DNA of 64,000 nt from assembly GCA_964023205.1 (NCBI GenBank), contig OZ026851.1, positions 18,855,528 through 18,919,527 of the forward strand. The letters run 5' to 3'. Position 1 is the stretch's first letter, and each line of letters starts with the position of its first letter. A program made the translations under genes and the position numbers. Below the pieces are notes generated by a model. That model searched no databases and had not been told where the DNA came from. It saw only the letters and a list, made by a program, of their open reading frames with translations. This DNA comes from Lutraria lutraria. Taxonomy: Eukaryota; Mollusca; Bivalvia; Venerida; Mactridae. This document shows, piece after piece, positions 1 to 11,791 of this stretch.

Positions 1-1142
1 TTTTAGTTGTTTTCATAATATGCGTACTGACTTCTGATTAAGAGAAAAAGTTTTATTGTATTTTGAGATATTTATGTCATTTACTGGTCATTTTTTGTTG
101 TTGAGAAGCAGGTATATCTGTGTATATTATCTAAGTCACTATTTATATGTTATTATAGATAAATATTAAGCTATTGTACAATCTTGCCTACCTGTATTAT
201 GGTTTTTATAACTGGCTTAGTGAAACTATCATAATGTATTGACTATAAAAATTGAACATGTTTTATCTGTTGATTATTATTTAATTATGTTTTATTAAAC
301 AGTGTTTCAACATCGAAGCAAACATAAAATCCTCTGATACTGATCCATAGTGATGTTCATATATTTAAATATAGTGCTAATTATATTTGTTGAGCTGTTT
401 TTTATGGTTTTGAAAATTAGCAGAATTAATGAATAATAATTGATTACCATAATTAACATCTTGTTTGACAAATTGTTGCATATATTATTGACTCTGTAGT
501 TATTGTATTTCTTGCATACAAGAATAAGTGTCTCTTATTACTGTATATCTACATGTTGTTAGATGAAGCCAGTCTTATGTTGCTATATTTTACACTTTCC
601 ATTCTGTACAATCTACATGATTTTTATTTGTTATAAGTTGTTCTCTACAAACACTTGCCACCTGTCTGTTCACTGTATAATCGATGTGTAACTTGTTATT
701 TATTTATCTTATTATCTTTATTTTTGATCTGTTAGTTTTGTCATGCAACTATTCAATGCATTATGATTGCTGTATATTGTATAAATGTATCAAATTTAGA
801 TATTGTTTTAGTAATAAAGTTTGTCTGTTGTTTAAATATTAAACAGTTTGTATTAACTCCTTTCTGGAGAAATTATCGCTTTTGGTAAATATAATTTTTC
901 AAATAACAACGTTCTTTGAGTTGATTACAAACGATATTGAACCTTGCCTGCTTGACAGCTTGCCTGTATCGAGAGAGACAGTGATATTCTTAGATAAAAA
1001 TTCAAATTTTGTATCAAAACATAATTTTTTTACGACTTATCACCCGTATATTTACTATCATTGTAAGAAATTGAGTCTTTTCTTCCTTTTTAACTATTTC
1101 CTGTGAATTATGATGTTTGATATAATATGTTGATAATTAATG
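1..1142. other. Gene-free AT-rich stretch, possibly the 3' UTR of a gene to the left
   Basis: No supported ORF. An AATAAA signal on the plus strand near 813 followed by a T/G-rich stretch would suit a polyadenylation site of a plus-strand gene that lies mostly outside the window. This is inference only. The 74-codon ORF at 882-1106 shows no family feature. Confidence 0.25.
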
Positions 1143-1146
1143 TTCA

Positions 1147-1361
1147 TGATCACATGACATGTATTTTATATATATGATCACATGACATGTATTTATATAC
1201 ATGATCACATGACATGTATTTATGTATATGATCACATGACATGTATTCATATATATGATCACATGACATGTATTTTATGTATTTGATCACATGACATGTA
1301 TTTACGTATATGATCACATGACATGTATTTACGTATATAATCACATGACATGTATTTATAT
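1147..1361. repeat. 27-bp tandem repeat, about 8 copies
   Basis: Units start near 1147, 1174, 1201, 1228, 1255, 1282, 1310 and 1337. Each holds 'GATCACATGACATGTATT', rich in overlapping CATG and TCACATGA half-palindromes. Copies differ by only a few bases, so the array is young. Confidence 0.9.
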
Positions 1362-1480
1362 TCCAGCATATTAAAATATTATGTTACACTTGCCCTTGAG
1401 GTTTGAAATAATAACCAGTGCTTATGCCTAATATTGCCTCAGTCTAGACATGTTGTATATGATTGCTGTATAAAACTGTC

Positions 1481-1588
1481 AAAACTGTGGTCCCGAGGTG
1501 GAGGGGTGACTTTTGAACTGTTGCCCCAAGGCCGTAGGCCGAGGGCAACAGTTTAAAATGTCACCCCGACATCGAGGGCCACAGTTTG
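1481..1588. repeat. Imperfect ~108-bp hairpin
   Basis: Left arm begins AACTGTGG, passes GGGGTGAC and AACTGTTGCCC; the right arm returns GGGCAACAGTT, GTCACCCC and CCACAGTT around a GGCCgtaGGCC centre. Locally GC-rich compared with the flanks. Probably a fold-back repeat element. Confidence 0.75.
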
Positions 1589-1717
1589 ACTATTCAACAA
1601 ATCCCCATGATTTATTACCTAATGCATTATATAAGTATTTTTATATTTATGTTTATTCCATTCTTTCTCTGAAAAATCTTGGAAATGATTTAGATATAAG
1701 ATTTTCTACGTATCACC

Positions 1718-2011
1718 ATGTTGTCGTTTGTTAAATTAGAATCATATAAAGGCTTTCAGAAATCAGAATCATATAAATGCTTGAAAGCGCCTGAAAGACA
1801 CTGTCATACTATAGCCCAACTGCAATCACCAAGTTCCACCTTGACAGAATGTAATGATTGTTACCGAAAGTTCATTACGGAAACATCCGATATCGAGGCA
1901 GACAAAAGTAAAAACTGTTTACCGGTTAACAGTTTGCAAATTACAAATCCTGGGAAATATCCAAACTCATTTGGTAAAACAGCAAAAAATAACGAATTAA
2001 CATTTATATAA
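1718..2011 (+). CDS. Unrecognised 97-codon ORF, doubtful
   Basis: Open frame MLSFVKLESYKGFQKSESYK.. ending ..NNELTFI. No domain recognised. A CTTTCAG acceptor-like site lies inside it, so it might be a terminal exon of a gene to the left. It could equally be chance. Confidence 0.15.
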   Translation: MLSFVKLESYKGFQKSESYKCLKAPERHCHTIAQLQSPSSTLTECNDCYRKFITETSDIEADKSKNCLPVNSLQITNPGKYPNSFGKTAKNNELTFI

Positions 2012-2448
2012 TGTGTTGGGTTACTTTGATTACTTTGTGTATTTTGTTCCTATGTCACTCTAACTTGCCGTAAGTTTTTACTTCAGTTAGTTCCTGACTT
2101 ATAATCTAATTATTAAGTTATTAACTGACTAAATCAAAAGTATTGGAGAATATAATATTACTTGGTACATTAGGTCTACTTTTTTACGTAGATCATCAAA
2201 AATTGGGAATGTAAGATCCTCGTATTGCGAAATTCTTTTTTTGTTTTGAATAATTTACCTCTAAAAGATGAACACTATGTAGCTTTTTGTAAACTTGCAT
2301 GTCATTTTATATAAGTAGTGACTTTTTTATCTCTATAATGTAGGCAACAGATGTTATATGCCAGCGTCATTAATGTATTCTCATTCACTCTGAAGTACGT
2401 CCCCTTTTACTGATGAAGACATCTTGACCAAATTATTATGTACTTTTC

Positions 2449-2762
2449 AATACATAGTTCCCACATCTACAATATTTACCTCCCTTGGTGGCCATCTTTG
2501 ATGGCAAATTCAACAAGCATTGATAGAAGATATTTATATTTTTGTTTTGATAATTCTTAATATAGAACATTTATATGTGACAACTACATTTTCTTAAACC
2601 TGATGTGCTTAGGGTCTTAACAACTTCATTATAGAGTTATTTTTTATAAATTGAGTTGTTTAATAACCAATTTTCTGATTGTTTCTATTAAGTGCATAAG
2701 AAATTTGCCAACTAAGATGGTCCCCAAGGGAGGTAAATATTGTAGATACGGGAACTATGTAT
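2449..2762. mobile_element. MITE-like element, ~314 bp with ~60-bp TIRs
   Basis: The left end (2449-2510) 'AATACATAGTTCCCACATCT..' is the imperfect reverse complement of the right end (2700-2762), including the shared core 'TACAATATTTACCTCCCTTG'. No ORF between. Non-autonomous DNA transposon by structure; superfamily not assigned. Confidence 0.75.
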
Positions 2763-3217
2763 TTACTTAGCCAAACTGTACAATGTTATTTAATTGTTGA
2801 AGAAATCTTTATCTTTTATTTTGGAGTTTGAAATAATTAAAAAACGTGGAGATCTCTCCAACAATTAGTCCATGTTAAAAACTTGACTGACATAATTTTT
2901 TTATACTAGTACATGTATATCACTTGACTGTCTACTGTCATTAATGCTTTGTTGGATAATATTACATTATTTCTATTACCATGACAGTGTTACATATTTT
3001 TGCCAAGACTAAATATCAAAAAAGTTTTATTTTATAGTCCCTGGTTTTACAAAGTTGTATTTTTGACCGATTTACTTAAAACTTTCGTAAGGCCTGTATT
3101 AGTCAGGGATTGTCATTTTGTACTCATGTTTGCTTGCAGTAAATCATTTCTGAATATTTTTGCTTCTGTTTTTTTACATTCCTCCATTGTTATTTATCAA
3201 TAAAATTAGAGGAAGTA

Positions 3218-3425
3218 TGAATCAGTTGTTAAACAGCCCATAAGATAGCAATGGTCATTTCAGGGTCGCCGCCCTAGAGTGAGTAGAGATTAAATACAGG
3301 AGAACTTGGCATTTAGATCCTTACTTCTCAAACAGTTTTTCCTTTTTCTGTATCGTGCCTGGTGTAAAGCTCCGATACACGCCTTACCCCTTTCCTGTGA
3401 TTTCTTATGCACCTGTTAATATTTT
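3218..3425 (-). repeat. Body of a tRNA-derived SINE, head missing
   Basis: Shares order and motifs with the SINE bodies at 14,118 and 30,297 ('GGTCATTTCAGGG', 'CATTTAGATCC', 'AAACAGTTTTTCC', 'GTAAAGC..CGATACACG'). The tRNA-like head is not present; similarity ends where the CCCC-rich repeat begins. Confidence 0.5.
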
Positions 3426-3429
3426 CCCC

Positions 3430-3933
3430 GTGGCAGGCAAACACAGAACTTTAGACAGAGACCATTTCCGACTAGCGGGAATTTGATAATGGTAATGACT
3501 CCGGGTCCCGGGAAATAGATATTGGCCAGGTTTTACATCCCGGTGTAGCAGTCTATTATTTCCCCCGGCCAGTGTTTCCCGGGGAAAAATTGGCCTAGGC
3601 CTTTTTTTCCCCGTCGGGGTCACTCCCCCCCCCCTAATTATAACAGTACTGAATTATGATTCTGGGCCATTTCTTCCCCCCTAAGCCACTTTTTCCCCCA
3701 TTATAATAACAATATTGCATTATGATTCTGGGCCATTTCTTCCCCATCTAGGCCCCTTTTCCCCCCCATATAGTAACAGTATTGCGTTATGATTCTTGGC
3801 TATTTTTATCCTCTTGACCCCTTTTTCCCCCTGTCTTCAGAAATACTATGCATAATTATTGGCTAGTTTTTTTTCCCTCTTGGCCTTTTTTTTCCCCCGT
3901 CTTCAAAAATACTATACATTATTGGCTGTTTTT
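3430..3933. repeat. CCCC-rich degenerate tandem repeat (GGCCATTTCTTCCCC motif)
   Basis: 'CTGGGCCATTTCTTCCCC' recurs about every 65-70 bp (3664, 3731 and degraded copies) between 'TAACAGTATTGC(A/G)TTATGATTC' spacers. The same motif continues at 5657-5800 beyond an inserted element, and in reverse near 6225-6300, with a decayed copy near 10,190-10,270. Confidence 0.65.
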
Positions 3934-5657
3934 AGCTCACCAGAGCACGAATGTGCTCAGGGTGAGCTTTTGTGATCACCCTGCGTCCATCGTGCGTCGT
4001 TACGTGGCGTCCATGTTTACTTCAAAAACAACATCTCCTCCTACACCGCTATGCCGATTGCAACCAAACATTGCTGGAATGATCCTTGGGAGGTCCCCTT
4101 TCAAAGTTGTTCAAAAAATTAAATTTCATTTAAAACTCTGGTTGCTATGGCAACAAATAGAAAAAACTTAAAAAATCTTCTTGTCCGAAACCACAGGGCC
4201 TAGAGCTGAGATATTTGGTATGTAGCATTGTCTAATGGAACTCTACAAAGTTTGTTGGGGTCAAAATTGGCTCCGCCCCGGGGGTAACTTGATTTTACAT
4301 AGACTTATATAGGAAATTTAAAAAATCTTCTTGTCAAAAACTACAATGCCTAGGGCTTTGATATTTGATGTGTAGCATAGTCTAGTGGACCTCTATTAAG
4401 TTTGTTCAAATTATTACCCTAGGGTCAAAATTGGCCCCGCCCCGGGGCTCTCTTGATTTATACAGACTTATATAGGAAAATTTAAAAAATCTTCTTCTCC
4501 GAAACCACAAGGCCTAGAGCTTAGATATTTGGTATGTAGCATTATCTAGTGGACCTCTACCAAGTTTGTTCAAATTATTGCCCTAGGGTCAAAATTGGCC
4601 CTGCCCTGGGGTTTATTCTATTTTATATAGGAAAATTTAAAAAATCTTCTTCTCCGAAACCACAAGGCCTAGAGCTAAGATATTTGGTATGTAGCATTGT
4701 CTAGTGGACCTCTACCAAGTTTGTTCAAATTATTGCCCTAGGGTCAAAATTGGCCCCGCCCCGGGGGTCACTTGATTTATATAGACTTATATAGGAAAAT
4801 TTAAAAAATCTTCTCCGAAACCACAAGGCCTAGAGCTAAGATATTTGGTATGTAGCATTATCTAGTGGACCTCTACCAAGTTTGTTCAAATTATTGCCCT
4901 AGGGTCAAAATTGGGCCTGCCCTGGGGTTTATTTTATTTTATATATGAAAATTTAAAAAATCTTCTCCGAAACCACAAGGCCTAGAGCTAAGATATATGG
5001 TATGTAGCATTGTCTAGTAGACCTCTACCAAGTTTGTTCAAATTATTGCCCTAGGGTCAAAATTGGCCCCGCCCCGGGGGTCACTTGATTTATATAGACT
5101 TATATAGTAAAATTTAAAAAATCTTCTTCTCTGAAACCACAAGGCCTAGAGCTAAGATATTTGGTATGTAGCATTATCTAGTGGACCTCTACCAAGTTTG
5201 TTCAAATTATTAACCTAGGGTCAAAATTGGCCCCGCCCCGGGGGTCACTTGATTTATATAGACTTATATAGGAAAAATTAAAAAATCTTCTCCTAAAATG
5301 CAAGGCCTAGAGCTTAGATATTTTGTATGTGGCATTGTCTAGTGGACCTCTACCAAGTTTGTTCAAATTATGGCCCTGGGGTCAAAATTAGCCCTGCCCT
5401 GGGGTTTATTTTATTTTATACAGGAAAATTTAAAAAAATCTTCTCCGAAACCACAAGGCCTAGAGCTAAGATATTTGGTATCTAGCTTTGTCTAATAGAC
5501 CTCTTTTAAATCTGTTCATATAATGGCCATGGGATAAAAAACGGCCCAGATGGGTCACTTGATCTTACTTGGACTCGTATAGAAAACTTCAACAATGTTA
5601 ATCTCCAAATGACCTTTTCTCCTGGTGAGCATTTATAGGGCCATCATGGCCCTCTTG
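3934..5657. mobile_element. Bivalve GGTGAGC-type repeat element with ~155-165-bp tandem core
   Basis: Left end 'AGCTCACCAGAGCACGAATG..GGTGAGC' and right end 'GGTGAGCATTTATAGGGCCA' / 'TCATGGCCCTCTTG' are the well-known termini of a widespread molluscan repeat. The core (about 4,170-5,600) holds some nine units, each with 'GAAACCACAAGGCCTAGAGC', a 'GGTATGTAGCATT' segment and 'GGGTCAAAATTGG'. No protein is encoded. It is inserted within the CCCC-rich array: flanking 'TACTATACATTATTGGCT' and 'GCTACACATTATTTGCT' match. Confidence 0.85.
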
Positions 5658-5804
5658 TTCCCCTTGTTTTCAGAAATGCTACACATTATTTGCTAGTTTT
5701 TACCCTCTTGGCCACATTTTCCCCTCACTTAAATTCTGAAATAAAGCTAACCATTATATTAATTGGTAACATTTTTGGTCACTTTTTCCCCTCTTGGCGA
5801 CTTA
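5658..5804. repeat. Continuation of the CCCC-rich array
   Basis: Again 'TTTTCAGAAATGCTACACAT', 'CCTCTTGGCCACATTTTCCCC' type units, the right-hand part of the array broken by the element at 3934-5657. Confidence 0.6.
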
Positions 5805-6190
5805 GAAATATGAACATGAAGACACAAGTTTAAATTCAGAAATATGAACTTACAGACAAAAGTATAAACACAAATACATGAACATAAAGACATAAGTATA
5901 AAATCACAAATATGAACATTCAGAAGTAAATATAAAGTCAGAAGTATGGACTATAGAAGTAAATATAAACTCAGAAATATGAACATACAGAAGTAAATAT
6001 AAACTCAGAAATATGAACATACAGAAGTAAATATAAACTCAGAAATATGAACATACAGAAGTAAATATAAACTCAGAAATATGAACATTCAGAAGTAAAT
6101 ATAAACTCAGAAATATGAACACACAGAAGTGAATATAAATTCAAACTTAAGTATAAACTCAGAAATATGATCAAACAGACATTAAGCGAA
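5805..6190. repeat. 34-bp tandem repeat
   Basis: Core unit begins 'CAGAAATATGAACATACAGA' and runs on through AGTAAATATAAACT. Near-identical copies start at 5971, 6005, 6039, 6073 and 6107; more diverged units extend both ways. It ends beside an inverted copy of the CCCC-rich motif (6225-6300). Confidence 0.85.
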
Positions 6191-6219
6191 AGATACAGAT
6201 AAACAGATGAAAAAATAGG

Positions 6220-6310
6220 GGGGAAAAAGTGGCCAAGAGGGGGAAGAAATGGCCTAGGCCACTTTTTCCCCGCAGACAAAATGGCCAGGGGGGAAAGAAT
6301 GGCCTGTTAC
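6220..6310. repeat. Inverted copies of the GGCCATTT-CCCC motif
   Basis: 'GGGGGAAGAAATGGCC' and 'GGCCACTTTTTCCCC' stand in opposite orientation and can form a hairpin. Same family as 3430-3933. Overlapping ORFs here (6073-6576) are by-products of the repeat. Confidence 0.55.
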
Positions 6311-7572
6311 ACTGGGATTCAGGAATTTTGACAACACAAAATAAAAGGGGGGTATCTGCAAAAGACATTTATTCGTGTGTTAGAAGATATACTATAGCCA
6401 TCATGTATTCAATGAATTTCAACATTTGCCTGTTGCACTGCTCTATTAGGCGGGAAATCGGACTTCCTTTGACTGCATACACACAAACGTGTTTTCAGTG
6501 CCCTGATCAGGTTACGATGCAGACACAGAAAGGGTTTTCTGTGCGTGAAGTGGTCAGATGGGGCGTGGAGAACTAAAAATAATATTCAAAGGATTGTACT
6601 TTCCATTTATTTTCACATACATGTATATCCAGAAAGTTTGCATTTAAGTCTAGCAGTTTGTCATTTGTTTTCACAGTTTATATTCATTTGCAAGTCTTTG
6701 CCAGAGTCTGTAAAAGACTATTGTCACTATGAAATTGGACGATTTTCAAAGGTTGGACCCATCCCCGAAAACTATTTCTAGACTTGTCAATGAGAAGTCT
6801 GTATAAATCTGTGGCTCCATATCAGATAAATGGAAACATAAATGTCTGTCACATGAAAAAAGTAAGAAACATATTTCAGCTGTAGTTAAGTGCTTTCAAA
6901 ACGAAATAATTGTTCAACTAATAAAAAAAAGGCTACAAGAAAGAAGATAATTGTTTCATTGGTTTTGGAAAAAAGTGTATGACATGGTAATTGCAATGGG
7001 CGTTCTTACAAGAATTGCTTGAAAATGAATGAGTTACAATCTTTTTTGAACCCAGGCGTACTTTCGGTTTGGCGGAGTCATTTTATTTATTGAAATTTAA
7101 ACACAACATAGGTATGGAAAAAAAACAGTAGAAACATGTATTATGTTCCATCATGTTGAACATTTTTACAGAGATATCGCAGAGAGTCAATGAATGTGTT
7201 GATATGAGAACTTACAATAAATTTGTGCTTGGTGTAGCACCAATACCTGATACATCTCAACATACTAAGTAAGAAATTATGATTTGTTTTAAATACCCAT
7301 AACTCTTGCACATTATATGAATTTAATTAAGTGTATTAAGTACAACCACAATCATTTTTATCTATTTTTTGTTACTGTAAATTTTTGAATAGTTTGTAAA
7401 ATCATTATCTATGGTCATTTAAAAAAAAAGATGATACAAATTTTAAACAAATATTTTCAATATTAACTGTCAAAAACAAATTGTCTTGATCATACAGTTT
7501 GTATATCAGCATACAAATGAAGCAACATACGTGTGTATTGCTGTATCTGCTTTATACTATATTACAATATAT
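6311..7572. other. Stretch without a recognised gene
   Basis: Short ORFs only (for example 6545-6781) with no family feature. AT-rich; nothing else recognised. Confidence 0.4.
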
Positions 7573-7877
7573 TACTGTATACGTCTCAATATTGGTGACC
7601 TTTTTAATTTGGCACATCTGACGGTCGGTATCGGAACAGCCAAATTAAGGCCACATCAGTATGAAACCACGCCAATAATAAAGAGTTCCAATTATTTTGT
7701 CAAAGAAATGTAACTCTTGCTATCAAAAAAAGGGGTTACCAACATTTTTTATGTAAATATTTTTTGTTTAGTATGTTTGTACGTTTTATTACCTGTGTAC
7801 TTTTATCAGCTAAAGTACAAGCATTACGTCTATAGCCTTAGGGTAAATCTTAATTTACACAAGGTAAAATCTAAACA
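7573..7877. repeat. Partial copy of the TACTGTATACGTCT element
   Basis: Begins 'TACTGTATACGTCT' and matches about 300 bp of the left part of the element at 36,998 up to 'GTAAAATCTAAAC'. The 139-bp tandem core and right TIR are absent. Confidence 0.75.
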
Positions 7878-7879
7878 AA

Positions 7880-8285
7880 GCTCAGGGTGAGGTTTTAGAA
7901 TACTATTTTGTCCGTCCGTCCACAATTCTTCAAAGAACTTCTTCTATTAAACGGCCATGTCATATTTAAAGACACCACAGGAATAATGTTTGTATGGTCC
8001 GTTACAAAAGTTGCTAAAAGAATGTCATTCCATGCAGAACTCTGGCTTCCATGGCAATCAAAAGGAAAAACTTAAATCTTCTTGTCTTAAACCACTTGGT
8101 CTAAAGCTGAGATATTTGGCATGGACCACCATCTAGAGACTCTCTAAACAAAGTTGCTTGAATAATGGCCAAAATTGGCCCTGTCCCAGGAGTCACATTT
8201 TTACATAGATTTATAGAGGAAAATATAAAAATCTCGCCTAAAAGACAAGGTTTAGAGCTTAGATATACATATTATGTGATAGATA
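7880..8285. repeat. Decayed GGTGAGC-type bivalve repeat
   Basis: 'AGCTCAGGGTGAG', 'TGTCCGTCCGTCC', 'TTCTTGTCTTAAACCACTTG' and 'GCTGAGATATTTGG' are diverged versions of the 3934-5657 element, with about 1.5 core units left. It abuts the preceding fragment. Confidence 0.65.
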
Positions 8286-8639
8286 TAAGCCGAAAACTGC
8301 CCATTATGAAAAATGATGATTCACTAAAACAAGATTGCTCACTTAAAGTCGCTAAAGAAGGCTATTGGCTTTGAACATGTAGATACGGATTCAATTTTTT
8401 GCTTTGTTATGGCCATATAATAGATAAAATAGCGTGTGAATTTAACTGTTTTAAAGCCTACACGGTATAGGATACCTTTAAACCAAATCTTGCAATGCCA
8501 CTGCTCGGGGAGCTATAGGAATGTACATTGTATTCACCTGTTCACATTTATTCAAACCGACATTCCTACATATTCATTTGTTGGGAATAGATAGCATTCC
8601 ATTTAAAATTCTAAATAGTGAAATATGGAAGGTGTGAAT

Positions 8640-9420
8640 AAGAACTAGAAGCCCAAGGGCAACATGTCGAGCCCCCTGTATAGCCAGCTTGTGATCTTGA
8701 CCTTTGAACTACAAGTATGGGTGATATTCATGATACATCATTTCATTGAAGTAAACTTTAATACATAACATTGTCATGCAGGATTGGATTTTAAAATAAC
8801 TTGGCACAAATGTTCAGCATAACAACACGAAGTGTCATGCACAAAAATTGTGTCACTTGCTCAAAGGTCAAGGTCACAGTGGACACTTAGAGCATTATAT
8901 GTATATGTTTGTGTCCGGCTTATAACTCTGTCATGCATGATTGGGTTTTGAAATAAAATGGCACAAATGTTCATTAAACAAGACGATGTGTCATGCACAA
9001 AACTGTTTCGCTTGCTTAAAGGTCAAGGTCAGAGTTGACACTTAAAACATTAAATGTATATGTTCGTGTCCGGCTTATAACTCTGTCATGTATAATTGGA
9101 TTTTGAAATAAACTGGCACAAATGTCCATCATATCTAGACAATGTGTCATGCGCATCAACTGTCACTTGCTCAAAGGTCAAGGTCACAGTGGACACTAAA
9201 GGTTTCTGCATATTATTATGGATATAATGAGAGTGTATGTTCGTGTCCGGCTCATAACTTTGTCATGATTGGATTTTAAAATAAATTTGTACAAATGTTC
9301 AACATGTTGAAGACGACGTGTCATGTGCAAAAACTGTGTCACTAACACAAAGGTCAAGGTCACGTTGGACACTTAAAAATTTACGTTCATTCTTTATATT
9401 GAAATAGTGAAAGTAAATGT
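8640..9420. repeat. Degenerate tandem array of the AAGGTCAAGGTCAC bivalve repeat
   Basis: Four core units of roughly 155-180 bp, each with 'TGTCATGCACAAA' then 'CAAAGGTCAAGGTCACAGT' and 'GGACACTTA' (near 8832, 8989, 9138 and 9316). The 5' end 'AAGCCCAAGGGCAACATGTCG' is a family terminus. No coding capacity. Confidence 0.8.
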
Positions 9421-9544
9421 AGTTGTGTGTTTACCCTTAGGTGATCTTTACCTCCCACTATGGGCAGCATTCTAGTGTTTGATTTGTTGTATCAAATCCA
9501 GATTTTTCAAGGTATGAATTGTATTGAAAAATGTGTTCATATTG

Positions 9545-9690
9545 AGTGTTATGACATTTGCTGTAATAGGAGGTAAATTATGCATCCGGTGTGGGGCTAG
9601 AACCCGCGACTTCCTGCTTGCAAGTTAGATGTTCTATCAACTAAGCTTATCAGGCTATTAATATTACAGCCAATTCATAAGTGCAAGTAC
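9545..9690 (-). repeat. tRNA-derived SINE head
   Basis: On the minus strand: A-box-like 'TTAGTTGATAGAAC' and B box 'CGGGTTCTAGCCC' about 30 bp apart, as in a tRNA. It is not a functional tRNA because the acceptor stem is not complete. A related fragment follows at ~9838. Confidence 0.6.
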
Positions 9691-9837
9691 AATATACAGT
9701 ACTGCTACTTCCTAGCTTTTTATTCAAATAAATTAATCGCAACAACCACAGGCTCTTTTGACTTACCCAGCCTGTGCTTCACCCTAACTGTTTGATTCTA
9801 AGGCTATTCTCACATTAATGACATCAATGAAATAGGA

Positions 9838-9965
9838 GGAAAAATTAACGTACATGTTCGAGCCCCGCATCCTCCTTTCAAGTCAAATGCTATGTAAACT
9901 GAGATAATAGGGCTGTTAATCATGCATACAGCCAATTTATATATGTGTGTACTAAATACAATACT
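9838..9965 (-). repeat. Second, more decayed copy of the same tRNA-like repeat
   Basis: Shares 'GGAGGAAAAATTAA', 'TTCGAGCCCCGCATC' and 'TACAGCCAATTTATA' with 9545-9690. Confidence 0.5.
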
Positions 9966-10004
9966 TCTACATTTGCATTAATATCTTAAACGATACCAAG
10001 GAGG

Positions 10005-10028
10005 CAAGGACTTATATACGTCCTTGCA
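10005..10028. repeat. Short palindrome CAAGGACTTATATA-CGTCCTTG
   Basis: Inverted pair of 'CAAGGAC' around 'TTATATAC'. Related palindromes occur at 44,816-44,840 and 46,778-46,830. Confidence 0.5.
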
Positions 10029-10685
10029 TGACAAGACTCATAAGTTATATATTTATTTTCAAATCATTAAAGCAATCGAAAATCTTATGCATGCGTCGTT
10101 GTCAGTTGCTGTTGTTTTATTTTCCTATATTTTTTATAGTGCAGCACAAAATTTATTTAAATTAAATTCAGAAGTGATATTGCCGTTGTAGCAGACTATT
10201 TTTTCCCGTGGCCATTTTTTTCTGCATAAAAATTGGTCCGGCCTTATTTCCCCAGGAATGATGGTCCTGGGAACTTACAAATTTAATTTGCATGTTCCAT
10301 AATTAGCAAAAATACATTGGAGATTTGTGAAACAGGTGTCTTTTTTATTGAATCTGACACTTGAGTGTTGTGACCTTAAAGCATTCATGGTAAGTTTATT
10401 CCATGGCAAATTTAAAATATTTTGCAATTAAACTAGGCAACCCCCATAGATAACAAAAGCAATATAATAAATGACTATTTGAAACATTGATATTATGGGT
10501 ATAAAGCCCTAAGTCGGTATGTTAGTATAAATGTTAAAAATATTTGCATGAGAAAGAACAATTAATACTGGAACATTTCTTTTTTTGGATTTGTTGAAAA
10601 ACATAAATTTCCAACAGTATTTTCTGTACACTGATTCATATTCATCTAGGAGGCTGATTTTTATTCAATGGACGTTCCAGCAGTG

Positions 10686-10912
10686 ATTTGCGGATATTTT
10701 TTCTCCAGCCTAATTTGCGGATATTTTTCTCCAGCCCAATTTGTGGATATTTTTTCTCCAGCCCAATTTGCAGATATTTTTCTCCAGCCCAATTTGCGGA
10801 TATTTTTCTCCAGCCCAATTTGCGGATATTTTTCCTCCAGCCCAATTTGCGGATATTTTTTCTCCAGCCCAATTTGCAGATTTTTCCTCCAGCCCAATTT
10901 GCGGATATTTTA
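10686..10912. repeat. 27-bp minisatellite, about 9 copies
   Basis: Unit 'TTTGCGGATATTTTTCTCCA' followed by GCCCAA; units start about every 26-28 bp. Because the period is near 27, several frames on both strands stay open (repeat IFSPAQFAD or MGWRKNIRKL-like peptides); these are not regarded as genes. Confidence 0.9.
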
Positions 10913-11329
10913 TATAAGATACATTGTATACTGATTTTGGTTTTAGGTTCAGTTTTGGTCGAAAACAGCCCAATATACTATCCAAACACCGTTCTGGCCC
11001 CCTGTGGTGCTAATATTGCACTGTCAGCACTTTAACATACCGGGTACATGTTGCCCACACTCCAGGGGCATTTTGATACACCAAGTAGGCTCTAGGGTGG
11101 GGACTTAGATAAATACGGTTGTCTCTAGGGTGGGTATTTAGACATTTAATTTTTAGAAATGTCAAGTTACTTGGGTCAGCCTGCTTCCCACCCCCCGGGC
11201 GGGCTTAATATTGGTACACAAAATATTACCTCACTGTAAGGATTATGGTATGTATATATTACCTTACGGAAGTTGGTTTCTAAACGAAAGGGTCTGCAAA
11301 CATAGGTATACAAACTTAACATGATAAAT

Positions 11330-11791
11330 TATGTATTTATTCAGTAAATAATGTTGATCCACAGACAATAGAATTACAGTTTATCAGTAAACATACAATG
11401 CTATCATAGACCATCCTATATAAGTATTGCGTATTGTGATTGCACAGGTTAACAAATCAGTCACAGAAAACATTAAGTTTCCAACATACATCCTCGTGAA
11501 TAGAAAATCTTCAGTATTTAATCCATCTACTAGAAGAAGATACCACCAAATTACAAATAATTAACACTAAGTATTTTCACGTAATTTTGTGTCTGAATTT
11601 TGGTACATTTATTTTTTAAAAGATATTCAAACCAAATTTAAATATTAATTAAATTATATTAAACCAAGTTTAAACATGACACTAATACAAGGTTCAAAAT
11701 GCATCAAAGTTAATGAATACAGTTTATTTTCAACTACTAGACGGATGCAAATATAGAAAAGAGACATTTGTGTGACTTGGCTGCAAACATA
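11330..11791 (-). other. Probable AP3B 3' untranslated region
   Basis: Sequence just after the stop codon has no coding capacity. Minus-strand AATAAA signals occur at 11728-11723, 11613-11608 and 11341-11336, so the transcript could end at any of them. Which one is used cannot be told from sequence. Confidence 0.4.

Noticed and set aside
1147..1361. CRISPR-like array
   Set aside because: Units are contiguous with no unique spacers, and the window is clearly eukaryotic.
10642..11035. Overlapping repeat-peptide ORFs on both strands
   Set aside because: By-products of the 27-bp minisatellite; the same repeat is open in several frames.
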